From Capra hircus (taxonomy: Eukaryota; Chordata; Mammalia; Artiodactyla; Bovidae): DNA of 64,000 nucleotides. Positions 12,766 to 25,949 of the stretch are shown here, in pieces. The position numbers and the translations under genes were made by a program. The stretch is taken from NCBI RefSeq assembly GCF_001704415.2, contig NC_030822.1, forward strand, positions 50,585,345-50,649,344. The letters are read 5' to 3'. The notes under the pieces are model-generated. The model was given only the letters and a program-made list of their open reading frames with translations, did not search any database and was not told the DNA's origin. Every line of letters starts with the position of its first letter. Position 1 is the stretch's first letter.

Positions 12766-15700
12766 TTAGTTCTATCTAAGAATTTTCTACTGAAAGGGCT
12801 TAGAGGCAAAGTAAGGATACTCCAGTAGTGACAGGTAAGCCTCACCAAGACCTTGGTTTCTTCTTTTTTAAAAAATCTTTAGGCCCTGTTGCAATGACTC
12901 TTAGTTTTCTGAGCAGGGATCGATCCATGTCCCCTGCATTGGAAGCATGGAGTCTTAACCACTGGACCATCAGGGAAGTACCCAGACCTTAACTTCTAGT
13001 AGCATTCTCCACCAAAAGGAACCTGGGCTTCTTGGAGTAATGGTTGATTCTAGGCTGGGGAAGGGAAGGCTAAAAGACGATTTGGAGCATCTTGTTAATC
13101 TAGAAAGTAAGAAAATGGGTGGGATGGAGGTTCAAGAAGGAGGGGACATGTGTATACTTATGGCTGACCTATGTTAATGTAAGGCAGAAACCAACACAGC
13201 ATTGTAAAGCAATTATCCTCCAATGAAAAATAAATTAAATTTTTTAAAAGAAAGAAAATAACAGAAGCCTATGAAAAGGAGGTAGGAGGCAACTTGAAGG
13301 GGCTCCCACGGGCCAAATTTGAAACAATTTTAATGCTGAAATAATTAACAAATGTAATATATCCCCAGTGGTTCAGTGGTAAAGAATCCGCCTGCCCAGC
13401 AGGAGCTGTGGGTTTGATCCCTGGGTCAGGAAGAGCCCTTGGAGGAGGAAATGGCAACCCACGGCAGTATTCTTGTCCATGGGAAATCCCATGGACAGAG
13501 GAGTCTGGCGGGCTACAGTCCATAAGGTCAAGAAGAGTGGGACGTGACTTAGTGACTGTGCGTGAGCATGAGCGATAGGAAACACAAATAACTGGGAAAA
13601 AAACAGGAATCCACGTGTGCATATTGATAAGATAGATGGGACTTCCCTGGAGGTCCCATGGTCAGGACTCCACGTTTCCAAAGCAGGGGGCTGAGGCTTG
13701 GCCCTTGGTCAGGGAACTAGACCCCACAAGCTGGATGATTGAGATAAATAAACAGGTGGATGGACGGATAAATGAGGACAGGCAGACAGGAGAGAAGCGA
13801 GGGCTCAGAAAAATAACAGCTGCTGACGGGCACTAGTGGAGAGAAAACAGGAGTTGGAAACTGCCAGCCTGCAAACACCATGCTGAAGACCAATACCAGT
13901 GTAAGTCCTCGGTGGGCACTAAATCGAGGAGGGGGACTCTGAGGACAAGCAGGACATGCATAGTCTTAAAGTATTTCCCCACACAGTGGTCATTAGTTGC
14001 ATGGGAGAAACCCCATAATGACACAGAGTGAGGACATTTGACACCTCCTGACCAAGGGATCAACATGCCCATCCCTAATGAAAGGAGGCTCTACAGAGTG
14101 CGCCGCCCATGTGACCTGATACCAGCAGGAAAACAGGCATCTCCTAAGCAGGAAGCTTGGTGCAGTGTACAGTGTTACCCCCTCATGGGGATATACCCAA
14201 CCCAAATGGGGGCCATTCTGTTTCAAAAGGAGGGAGACTCTATTCTTCAAAAATGACAAGATCATTAGAGACAAAGAAAGCTAAAGAATTGTTCCAGGTT
14301 TAAGGAGACCAAAGAGACATGACAACTAAATGCCACGTGGGATCCTAAGACTAGATCTGTGCTGAGAGAGGGCTAAATCCATAAAGGACATTACTGGGTC
14401 AACTGGCAAAATTGAAATACAAATGCTAAGTTATCGCATCAATGTTAAGTTTCCTAAGGTCAGTAACTGTATTATGCTATGAATCAGTGTCCTGAAGAGA
14501 TAATCAGTCGTGAGGGATGGAATTCTCAATGGTGGAGCTGGTCTTGGTGAGGTCTGACCTTCCTGGTAGGGAAGAGATATGGAGATGTAGTCCAGGTGGG
14601 TCAGTCCTGATTCCAGGCCTGGGTCCCACTTCCTCAGCCACCTCTCCTTCTACCTTCCCACTCACTCCTCCCTCTGGGCTCCCCCATAGCCGAGGAGGTT
14701 CTCTATCTCCTCTTCCCAGCAATCATTCTAATTACTACCAGTAGTGCCAAGAGGGGTGAAATATTCTGGGGACAAGATGAAAAACCAGCTACATGGGGCT
14801 TTTCATAACCATTGTCAAGCTGTCGTTGGGAATAGGGCTAATCTCTACTTGGGAGAAGGTACCCCAACTGATCACATTCTTTTGAAATGAATGGGGTCCT
14901 GCTGCCAAGAGAGAAGGCACCCACTGAGCTGTCACAAAGATTTCTGGTGCTGTGACATGATGTGTCTCCTCCACTAGATAAAACCAAGGGTCAAGAGCTA
15001 ACTGTTCTACAGCCAAGAGGGACTGTGTGATGAGAAACAAAAATAAAGGTGAGAAACAGTCTGGTCTGGGGGGACAGGCCTTCCAGAGGACACCCAGGGA
15101 AAGTCTACAAGATAATTAGATTGTCCTTGAGTGTGGGATTCCACCAGGAAAAGAAGAAGATCCAGTGGGATGTCTCAGCTCTTGCCCCGCCCATCATCCC
15201 AGCCGGCTTCCCCCATAACGCAGCCCCAACTCACGGCAGAAGTTGTGGGTTCTCCAGGGGCCCACCTCCACATCGGCGTTCTTGCAGGCACTTGCGTACC
15301 GGGCCACGGAGTCACACAGCTCCGACTCATTGCCCCCGCTCTGACACAGGCGGAAGAGGCAGGTGCGGTAGTAGGCGGTGACGTTGACCACACTGTGACA
15401 CTCCAGGAAGGAGCTGTTGGAGGGGTCATTGATGATGCCGCACCTGGAACGGCTGCGGTAGAACTTTAGCAGCTCCGAGTCGTTGTTGCAGGCCTTCAGC
15501 AGGTCCCCGCACTCCCCATTGCAGATCTCCTCGAAAGTGGTCCAGCTCTCCAGGAACACTGCCAGGTTGTCCGTGCACTTGCCAGTGGGGAGACAGAACT
15601 CGTCGCTGGCATTGGCGTTGAAGAAGCCGCACAAGCCCCCGGTGCAGTTAAAGTAGGCCGTGGAGAGTCGAATGTAGAGCAGACCCACGTCTGAGTACTG

Positions 15701-16020
15701 CACGCTCAGCACACCCTTGGACTCCACCGTCGTGCTGTTTTTGTTTCGATAGATTTCCAGCTTCCCCGAAGGATGGAAAAAAGGCAGTTCCACTTCCTGA
15801 CCATTCACCTGAAAAATTAAATCACTGTCACTCATCCCAGATATGCACAGAGTGCCCACAGTTTCCTAGGCTGTGAATAAAGATGTGGTTCTGCCCCATG
15901 GCTAGCCCTTGGAGAAGTGTCGAGAAGCTGACAGTCTGTGGAAACCACACAGACGTCAACTGTTTTTTCATGGGCATCTTTGCTGCTTTTTTCCCAGGCT
16001 CCTCTGATCCAGCACATTTG

Positions 16021-16062
<42 letters not shown>

Positions 16063-19000
16063 CCCTGAGCTAGTTCCAAACACTGAAGTGTGAGCAAAGG
16101 TCATTGTAGACATGTGACTTACCTGTCCCCGAACTCCTACCTCCTTCCTCTCCCTTCCTTGCTCTTCAAATCTTACTCTTCCTGTGTCTCAGCCCCTTGG
16201 AAGCACATGGTATATATATCTAATTATCCAGCTGTCCATCTGCCTATCTACCTAACACTAGTTCAATAAATTAATTTCTGCCAGCATGTCAGTGGGAATA
16301 AAAACACAGCCTTTTCAGTTTGTGGATGGATGTTTTCTTATTACTGCACTGACTTTTGCTTTCTAGATTAGATGTCATGTGGTATTATGAAATGCATGTC
16401 CTACTGGAAGGAGGGCGAACCGCCCCTCCCCCACCCTCCCTCATCTCCAGTCTGCCCCCGCCCAGGAGTCAGGCCCAGGGCCCTCACTTAGCCTTTCTGG
16501 GATTCTCCTATGACAATGAGGAGTTGCACTAGGTGATTTCCAAAGATTCCTTGTAGAACTAATTATCTATGAGCCTGTATGTGTAGTATTGGCTATTTTA
16601 GACCAGAGCAGAGGGACGGGAGGCACCACGGTGGGCACCCTAGTGTCACATCGATTTCCATCTATAAATAGAAGACCCAGCATAGTACAGGGTGAAGAGC
16701 ACAGACTCTGGAGCCAGCTGACCCAGCCTTGAATCTCATTTTAGGGCTGTGTGTCTTTGGGGAAGTCACCTAACCTCTCTGTGCATCAGTTTTCTCATCT
16801 GTAAAATGAGAATAGTTATCTATGGCCTAGGATGAAATGTCATACTGCTTAGGATAGTGCTTGGCACATAGTAGGCGTCCTGTAAGTATTTGCTATTCTG
16901 GGGAGCTGGTCCTCCTCTCATTTGAGGAATCCCAGCTTCACTCCATGTCTCCGCTTGAGGCATACTTGGTGTTGACAGTCAGAAAGCTCTCACATTTCAG
17001 AGTCACTGGGGTCCTAGAATCCGCTCACGGTCAGAGGCATCGAGGCAAGCCTGAAGAACACGGCTCCACCGCGAGACTCATCAGAAAACTCCCCAAGGCC
17101 ACAGGAGTCTTACCTTGACCTCCGAAGCCCAGATGCCTCCTATCTTGACCTCTTGGTCGGCCACCAGGATCCGGACACCCCGCAGCCAGGCGGGCCCCGC
17201 CTCTGGCTTCTTCTTGTTGATGTCGATTTCCAAGTACTCCAGCCGCTCGGGGCAGGTCTTGAGGAGCGTGTAGGAGAACTCGGCGGGGAAGGCGTAGGCG
17301 GCGCCGTCGAAGGTGTGCAGTACCTGGCTCTGGCTGAGCAGACACACGGTCTCCCGCTTGGGGAAGCAGCCCTGATAGCCGTCCTCCACGGCACACACCT
17401 CCCCGCCACGGCATGTCTTGTTGAAGCAGTACACGTCGCCGCCCTCCTCGCACAGGCACTGTACCGTGCAGTTAGCTGTGGCCCAGAAGAACTCGCCCAT
17501 GGCGTAGTAGTGGCCGTCGAAGTCACAGCCGCACTTGTGCAGCGGGACGCACTGGCTGGTGCTGAGGACAAAGCCTTCGTTGCACTCGCAGCCCTCCGTG
17601 CAGGGCGTGACGCAGTTCTGCGAGGCAGTCAGATCCGAGCACGTGTCTGGGCAGCTGCTGGTGCACACGGAGTAGTGGCTGAAGCTCGGGCACTGCACGG
17701 TGGACACTGACGTAGGGGAGAGGAGAGAGTGTGACAAGGTGAACGACCCGGGGGCTAACCGGCCAGATCCGCCACGCACGGGGCGGAGGCAGGGGGCCAG
17801 GGGGGTTGCCTGGAGGAAGAACGCCCCTTCTGGACCAGTTGGTTCCGGAGGAGGGTCTAGCCGGCACTCGCTGGGGGAAGGGAGACTGAGTCCTTTGGTA
17901 ATAACTACTGAGCAGCGAGATGGGTTAGAACCTCGTTTGATCATCTTGGAAGGAAGATGGAAGAAAGACTGGAAGAAAAACTTCAGGTTACTATCCTAAC
18001 TAGATTCCACCGATTACTAAATACAGGTTTAGTACTGAGTAATCTACAACCAGGGAGATGGTTTAAGATATTCACCTGATGGGCGTATAAGTTGGTCTGA
18101 TTTTAAAGAGCATGCCCCATTCTTAGAAGGAAATAAATCCAACTTGCAGGCGAAATGAAAAAGGTAACTCTTAGAGGAGGAATTTGAAAAAGTGAATTTT
18201 CGAACAGGGACCAAATGAGATGGAAAATAAATTCTCTGGGATTTGAAAAATAAGAAAGAACCTTGGCTATCTGAAAAGAACCTGTGTGCCCGTTCCACCA
18301 GGAGACTAGATTAGAACTAGATGCCTTCCAAAGGCCCTTCTTGCCTTGGAAGCATTCAGTTCTTATTTTAAAAACATCTGACTCTGGTTTGGGTCTGGTT
18401 GAATCCTACAGGCGGGCGCTCAAGAGCCTGACAGACTAGTTCTCTGAATTAAATCTAATTCATCCCACCAAAGTGAAAGACAGAGAGAGAGAGTAATGTG
18501 GAGGGTAGGAAAGCAGTACCACTAGAAAAAATTAGCTGTGATAGGCAAAAATTTAGGCAATTGGATGCTCTTAGATTATACAAGGATTAAAGAGAAATCA
18601 TAGTCAGTCTTAGCTTGAATCAGCATTTGGATATTTCGGGCATGATAGAGGCTGGCCAGTCTCCACAGCAAAAAAATAAAAAACAACACTTAAATATATT
18701 GTCTTTTAATAGCTTGATTAATTCTGAAAGAATTGATTCTGATGCATATTAATTTCTATGAAGCCAACTTAAACTGATAGAAAGAAAATTGTCCTCTGGC
18801 CTTGGAACTGAAAGAAACTTAAAAAATCTCACCTCCATAGCACTCTCAAATGCATGGGGTATAATTTTCTGTTTACTCTTGTGGAGAAAACCAAAGACCA
18901 GGAAAGAAACAAAATTCTAACAGGTGATTTGGCTTTTTTGTTTGCTGGTTTTTAACATTTACATTACTAGGAAGAGTAGCTATGGAGAGAAAGTTGCATA

Positions 19001-22000
19001 GGAGGAAACCATAAAGCAGCTAAATGGTTCCAAACACTCAATCCAAAAGTGTAATTCCAAGGGGACAGGTGGGTTTCCCACACTGTTGGGGCTTTTCCTC
19101 ACCACCCAGCGTTTTAGAAAGCTTCTACCTGCCCTGTCTACTGCCCCTTCTCTGGCCAGCTGAAATGCTCCGAAGCAGGAGGGACTGCAAGTGAAGAAGA
19201 AAGAGCCAAGGACAAAAATGCCATGGGTTCTATATAAATATCTGGACGGTGACTACTTTCCCCAAAATCTGGTCTTGATTCCCCAGGCCCACATCTGCAT
19301 TTCCGCAATGGCCTCAGAGATAGACACCTCCAGCTTGGACCACCCCCTCAACCTTGGCTTGGCCACTACTGCTAATGGCCCTACTCTGGCCACATATTCC
19401 GTGTGTCCAGACACGGATGCTTATTAGTAGTTTCTTGTTTTCTGATCACCATTTTGGCTGGGGAGAAAGGTCAAGATCCTTCTACAGTTCATTCTTTATC
19501 ATCTGTGATACTTCAACCTCACCCTGACCCTCAGGTAATGAGTCTTAACAGGGAGCTCTCTGAGGAGCCTGGAAACCCTCTCCCAGCCCCCCTGCACACG
19601 AGCGGCTTTCTGTGTGGACGGGATGCCAGCTTACCACACCCAGTCTGGATGCGCCAGTCTCCAATCGGAATGCCCAAGCCTTGGCACACAAGGGCATAGG
19701 CCTGGATGGCCTGACACAGGAGGGTCCCGTTGTCCCTCACACTGCACAAGTCATACACGCAGCTGTACACGAAGGCCGTGGGGTCCATAACAGTGCCACA
19801 CTCCCACAGGGGGCCGTCCGTCCTGTTGAGGAAGCCGCAGTAGTCCGGTCCGAAGTAGAGGGCCTCGGTGGCCGCATCACACCGAGTGCAGTTGTCCACA
19901 CAGCCTGAGTCGCACTTCCACTCTGCGTGGTAGACCCGCCAGCTCTCTCCCAGGTCCAGGACTGACATGGCCGGCCTGCCGTCAGGGCGCAGGAAGTCAT
20001 CCAGAGGGTTTTTGTTGTAGTTCCCGCAGAGTCCGCACGTGGAGTTGATGTAGGAGCCTGGGATGGAGATGGAGGCGTAGTGCTGGCCGTCAAATGTCAC
20101 TAAGAGCCCAAAATCCGTCTCCACGGCAGTAGACATGCCACTCTGGTAGACTTTCACCGCCCCCAATTCTAAGGTGACGGGCAAAGAAGCCACTAGGTCA
20201 TTAACCTGCCAACAACAGCAATAGTGAAAAGGCAGGTGAGCAGAGGCCAGGGTAGCGGGTCCAGCCAAGGTCAGGAAAAGGAGGTGGAGCAACTCAGTGC
20301 CCCAGAGTTCGTGGCCCCCAAGCTGCTCAGGCACCGGAGGGCAGGGCTTGCCTTCCAGGAAGGCGGAGGCCCCCGGGACCCTTGAGAGCAGGCTGCCATT
20401 TGGCTTGTGACAGATATGCATTGCTTAGTGCCACTCTAGACCCCTCTGGGGACCAGGTGGTGCTCAACACTTCCTGCCTGGCTCTCAAGGCATGTGTGAA
20501 TGCTCAGTCATGTCCAACTCTATAGCCCACCAGGCTCCTCTGTCCATGGGATTTTCCAGGCAAGAATACTGGAGTGGGTTGCCATTTCCTCCTCCAGGGG
20601 ATCTTCCAGACCCAGGGATCGAACCCGTATCTCCTGTATCTCCTGCATGGCTGGGAAGATTCTTCACCACTGCACCCTGTGGGAAGCCTGGCTCTCAGGC
20701 CAGCTTCAAGTCTTTTCTCTAAAGACTAGTTACCTGGCTTTTCCTCTTTTCTCCTCTAAATCCATCCTTTAAGTCTCAGCTCAAGTCACTTTCCATGATC
20801 CCTGCACTGCCCTTGGCACCCTCGGACACTCCTCCCAGCAGGCAGGGTCACTATAAACCATCCCACACCATCAAGCTTTGAGGCTGCCCTGGTGTTATTC
20901 TCTGAGTATTTCACTCTGTCACTTCCTGATACCAGGACTTTGTCATGTCATCATTCAACACAACAAATCTGAACACCTACTAGGTACCAAGCACTATGTT
21001 AGATGTTGAGAAAAAAGAATTAAAAAAAAAGTAATTGTCCCTGCCCCTGATAAATTCTTGGTCTGAGGAAGAGAGACACAAATATCAATTATTTTAATGT
21101 ACCAGTTAAAATATGCATTCATAGGTGATGCAGTGATGCAGTGGGAGAAGGGTACCTGAGCACTGATCCAGCTTGGGGGGGGGCATTCATATCAGCTTTT
21201 TAGGGGCAATCAAGTCTGACCTGAGTCTTCAGAGATAAACAGAAGTGGCTGAAGGAAGAGTAGGGGTCAGAGAATTCCAGGAAAAGAGAATGAAGTTGCA
21301 CGGTTAGATAGGGCTGCACGACTATGAGGAGAGTCATCGGGTGTTGCTGGGCTGCAGAGGGAAGGGGTGGCTGGAGAGGCAGGTAGAGACACAAGCAGAT
21401 GTCAATAGCGTAGCCCTTTCTGTGTGTCCAGCTCTGTTCTAAGAGTTGGGGGCAAAAATGTGCTTCTTGGAACATCTGTTTCCCTTCAGGAGACCAACAA
21501 CAAACAAAACCAATAAGGAAAATAGGTGACACCACCAGGAAACTGTTCTGCAGGAAAATAAAGCTGGGAATGTGGGTCCAAAGTGCTAGAGAGTTTTCGA
21601 TTTTAAATAGGGCCAGGGAAGGCCCCACGGGGAAGGAGACCTTTGGGATGAGGAGGAATCCATGCCATTACCTGGGGTGAGAGCGGCTCGGGCAGACAGC
21701 ACAGCCAGGCCCTGGGGTGGAGCGCGCTGGGCACACTGGGGCCACATGGGCCATGTGGCTGGAGTAGAGAGCCGGGAGAGGGCAGTGGTCAGTGAGGTCA
21801 GAAAGATAAGGGCAGCCAGAACAGGCAGGGCCTTGTTGGCCATTGTAAAGACTTTGGCTGTGACTCTGAGGGAAGCCGAGAGGGCGCACAGAGCACAAGA
21901 TGGACAAGATCTGACTTCCGTTTTGGGAGAATTGCTTTGGCTTCTGTGTTGGGAACAGGCCTCAGAAAAAAGTCTGTTTTTAAGACAAAATGAAACCCCA

Positions 22001-25000
22001 CTAAAACAAAAAATAACGTGGATTTCTCTTCTATAGCAAGAGCTCTGAAAAGTTTTAAGCAAGGGAATGACATGGTCAGACTTGTGTTTGAGGAAGTCCT
22101 TTCTGGCCAGTGGGAAGGATGTATTGAAGTAGGTAGAGATGGCACGCTTGCTCAGTCACTCAGTTGAGTCCTACTCTTTGCGACCCTGTGGACTGTAGCC
22201 CACCAGGCTCCTCTGTCCATGGGATTTTCCAGGCAAGAGTACTGAAGTGGGTTGCCATTTCATTCTCCAGGGGATCTTCCCGACCCAGGGATTGAACCCA
22301 CGTCTCTTGCAGGTGGATTCTTTACCACTGAGCCACCTGGGAAGCCCACGTGGAGATTAAAAACAGAGAAATCAGGCAGGTAACTGGTGTTGGAGGCCAG
22401 GGGCAATGGAGGGCAAGGCCTGACCTGCCCACAGATGTGGAGAAGGGCCAGCTGGTAGAGGATACTCCACAGGGCCTGGGGCTTTTTGCAGGGGTCGGGG
22501 GACGGGGCGGGTGAGAAATGGGCAAAGAATCAAGAGTGAATCCCATGAGTAAGTGGCTTGATAAGCCTTCAGTAGAGTTTTTCTTCTTTCTCACACTTGC
22601 CCTGCCTGGCACCTCTGGACATCACTTTTTGAGGGCTGGGATAGATGGTTAGTCCTAGAGCAGTCCTGGGTGGGCTGACTATAACTGCTTGTCCAGGCTG
22701 CCCTGACCTGTCCTGATTTCTAGCACATGGAAACATCAAGGTCTTTAGTGCCACCATTACCGCTACTCTCTGGATTGTCTAGGATTTGAGACAACAAACT
22801 GACTGAGCGTTGCTCCCAAGGTTTTCTATGCCAATGCCAATTGCAATTCTCTGTCCTTAGAGATTAGTAAGATTTAATGGGGGGAGGGGACCAAAAAAAA
22901 ACAAAAAACAAAAACCAGGCTTGAGATGAAAGCTATCCGATGAAAGTTAGCAATAGGAAAAAAATCCCCTAGAGTTGACTGATTCATCCTTATCTCCTAG
23001 GTAGCAAGTCATCCTGCAAAGATGAGAAAAGCCACGCTCTAAGGGAGGTCACCCAGCAAGAGCGCTGGGTGATTATTGCATATTGTTCTGTGCTGAGATG
23101 TAGGGAGGAACATCTTCTCCAAGGTGGTATAATTGTAAATGCCAAATACCTCCCTTGCTGAATGTCCTCCTCTCCTCTCACTCAGTTCCTGCTAAAAAAA
23201 AGGACAGTTGTTGCATCTCAGAGCAGAAGCCACAGACTGGGGACTGTGCCTGGATGTTGCTACTGCCCTCCTTGTTTCTCTGCAGCTGATCTTATCCCAC
23301 TCAGAATGCCTGTGTCCCTGTGCTGACCATCATTGTTGCCCAAGGTATTTTTCCTGACATAGTGGTCATTGTGCCCTCTTCCTCTCTCATACTTGTCTCA
23401 GTTTCAACCACATGTTAGAGTCCTATGCTGATACCCCACAGAGCTTGGGGTAGGAGCTCCGGGGACTCTTACCATCACATGGCTTCTTATTTCATTTCTG
23501 GTGTCCCAGTCCTCAGCTTCCGGTGAGCCGATGTTGATGAGTCTCCCTGTTTGTGTCTCTTCCTCTCCCTATGTTCCAGGCAACCCTTCCCCGCAACCAT
23601 ATTTCTCCCAGAAGAGGAGTGAGAAGTAGCATCATAGAAGGACAGGTCTTAGAATGAGAAAAGACTTTGGTGGGTGGCAGTGTGGGAACAAGTGTGTATT
23701 GAGTGCCTACTGTGTGCCAGGCTCTGTACCAGCTGTCACACATGTAGCTGTCCTATTTCATCCTCAGAAAAATCTAATAAGGTCTTTATCATCTCCCCAC
23801 TTTGCAGATGGAGAAACTGAGGTCCGAGGCTTGCATAATTTGCGGGTGACAGGACGCTCCCACTTTCCACTGTTCCCTGATGCCTCTGTCTGGGGCTAAA
23901 TAGAGGGAGTCAAGTCCAAACTATAGCCAAGAGCCCTGCCTTCCAGATACAACACAATGACCCCGTTTTATAGATGGACATAGTGAGGTTCAAGGAGGCC
24001 TCTCAGCTGGCGTGGTGGCACAGGGCTTGAGTAGATCTGATCTCAGAGTCTGATCTTTTTGTCACCATGAGCTATTTGGCATTGGCCCTCTTTCCCCTGG
24101 TGCACTCAGTTTTATCTGAGGGGAAAAGATGAAAACTGATAAGTATTAGCTAGAAGGAGACATTTTCTATATATGGGTGCTAGCTAGGTTTTGTGTGTGT
24201 GTGTGGTTTTTTTTTTTTTTGCCCTTATTAACATATACAATCCTAAATTGTTTATTTTGTCACTTAAGAACATTTAAAAGGGGGAAAATGCACATTCAGA
24301 ACCCAGTTCCTAACCCCAGCATATGGAGAAAGGCGATCCGTTCCTAAGATCTGTTTGCCGGCCTGGGATGTCTGGAAGTCGGCTGCCTCACAGGCAAATC
24401 AGGCTCCTTCTTGCCTCACACCCCCTCCTCGCCTGTCCCCACATCACCCTGGGTGGGGGCTCTGCCATCCACGGAGCCGCCCTCCCCCGGCAGAGCAGGT
24501 GTATTCAGAGACACTTGGAAGCCATTTGGCAAAAGGAAAAGGGAGCCATTGTTCGCTTGCAGTTGGAATCACATAACCTTTTCTTTCTGAAACATTTACA
24601 TTCACATCCACACCTCCCTGTCGCTACAGAAAATTGAGGAATCTGTGCCCTCCGCTCGGACGATGGAAGAGAGCCACGCAAAATTAGCAGAGCTGCTGGG
24701 CCTGAAAACACTGCCAGTGCCCCTTTCCTTCTTAAAAAAAAAAAGAGTCTGACTGTGAGGGGAAAAGAATTTTTAATCAAAATGGAAAATAGGAATAAAG
24801 CATGAAGCTTTCTTTTTCAACTACAGATATTGTACACATGATCCCCACAAGACAAGGGGGTAGGGGAGAGCTAGTGAGCATTTTTCTAGCTGGAAATGTT
24901 AGCATCTATCTGCAAGGACAAATGTCCTTCTCGACAGCACAAGAGAAATTTAAAAGGGAAAAACTCCAAACTTCCGCAGCTGAATTCTTACCTTTGATTT

Positions 25001-25892
25001 GATTTACAGAGCTGTCTCTAGGGAGACTAACCAAATAACAAGCAAATTGGCATTTCAACCACAGTAATAGCCCACTTTTCTAATTATGACACTGATATGC
25101 TGCACAGACCTAGGAAGGGCAGAGCCAGAAAAAGTGGAATTAGTTCCTCGGTCCTGCCTTTTGTTGGCCACACTGCACCAATTAAAACTACAAAACGTAT
25201 TTTAAAATAAAAAGAAAGACCTCCCTGTGTTGGCATCTGTTCTGGTTTGTAATCTCTGTGATGACCTCCGTGTTTGGGGATTAAGGACTCCATGGGGTTG
25301 CAGCAATCAGCCCCTTGTGGTCCTGGTTATTACTGCTTGAATAAATGCATGGCTGCCACAGGGTCTTCATTAACATCATGAAAACTGGGGCCTCCACAAA
25401 TTGAGTAATTGCTAGTGGCTTTTTGTTCTCTCTCTTTCGTCAGTGCCCTGTCCTGATATCCAGGTGGATGGGGACGAGAATCATTTGCATAGGTTAAATG
25501 AACCAAACCGAACCAAACCGTGTTCTCTCGCATTCCAAGCAGGAATGGTAGGGGGAGGGTTGTGTTAAAGGAGCATTTGGGCAATTACTGTAACTTTCCA
25601 TCCAGGTTTCACTAAAGAAGTCACCCAGCCCACTCTAGCTGCCTGGACAGACAGTGCTTATGGACACACCAATCAATTTAGGGGTTTCTCTGAGAATGAA
25701 GCCACAGCTCTTTGGCAAACAGAATGAGTGGGTGGGGTGAGGATTACTAATCAAAGACTGTAGTGAATTATGGGTTTGTATGTTGTGTTTACATTGACTC
25801 CATGGCATGGCCATGTGGCCACCACTGTTTCAAGCTAGGTCTATAAGAAACTAAATTTACCTCTGTTCCCAGTTACTTCTGAGCTTGGATGT

Positions 25893-25949
<57 letters not shown>

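Larger units (their letters stand above)
7566..15234. other. TECTA intron between coding exons 9 and 10
   Basis: This is the longest closed intron, 7669 nt. About a third of it is one BovB LINE (9600-12135) in the same orientation as TECTA. It also holds TG-rich repeats, old MIR/L2 remnants (7910-8540), an L1 3' end and three SINE copies (12866-13752). The stretches 8540-9600 and 13760-15234 show nothing recognisable. Confidence 0.75.
15809..17113. other. TECTA intron between coding exons 8 and 9
   Basis: This 1305-nt intron contains a (TG)n run at 16023-16059, about 215 nt upstream of the exon 9 acceptor, and a MIR element at 16690-16890. Nothing else is recognised. Confidence 0.75.

Noticed and set aside
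17153..17710. 185-codon plus-strand open frame opposite TECTA exon 8
   Set aside because: It lies opposite a confidently assigned exon, reflects GC-rich codon usage and resembles no family.
21586..22062. 158-codon minus-strand frame
   Set aside because: It falls in what looks like an old mammal-wide repeat; no domain or splice context supports a gene.
25893..25948. Regular short repeats as a possible CRISPR-like array
   Set aside because: They are dinucleotide microsatellites without spacers, in a mammalian genome.
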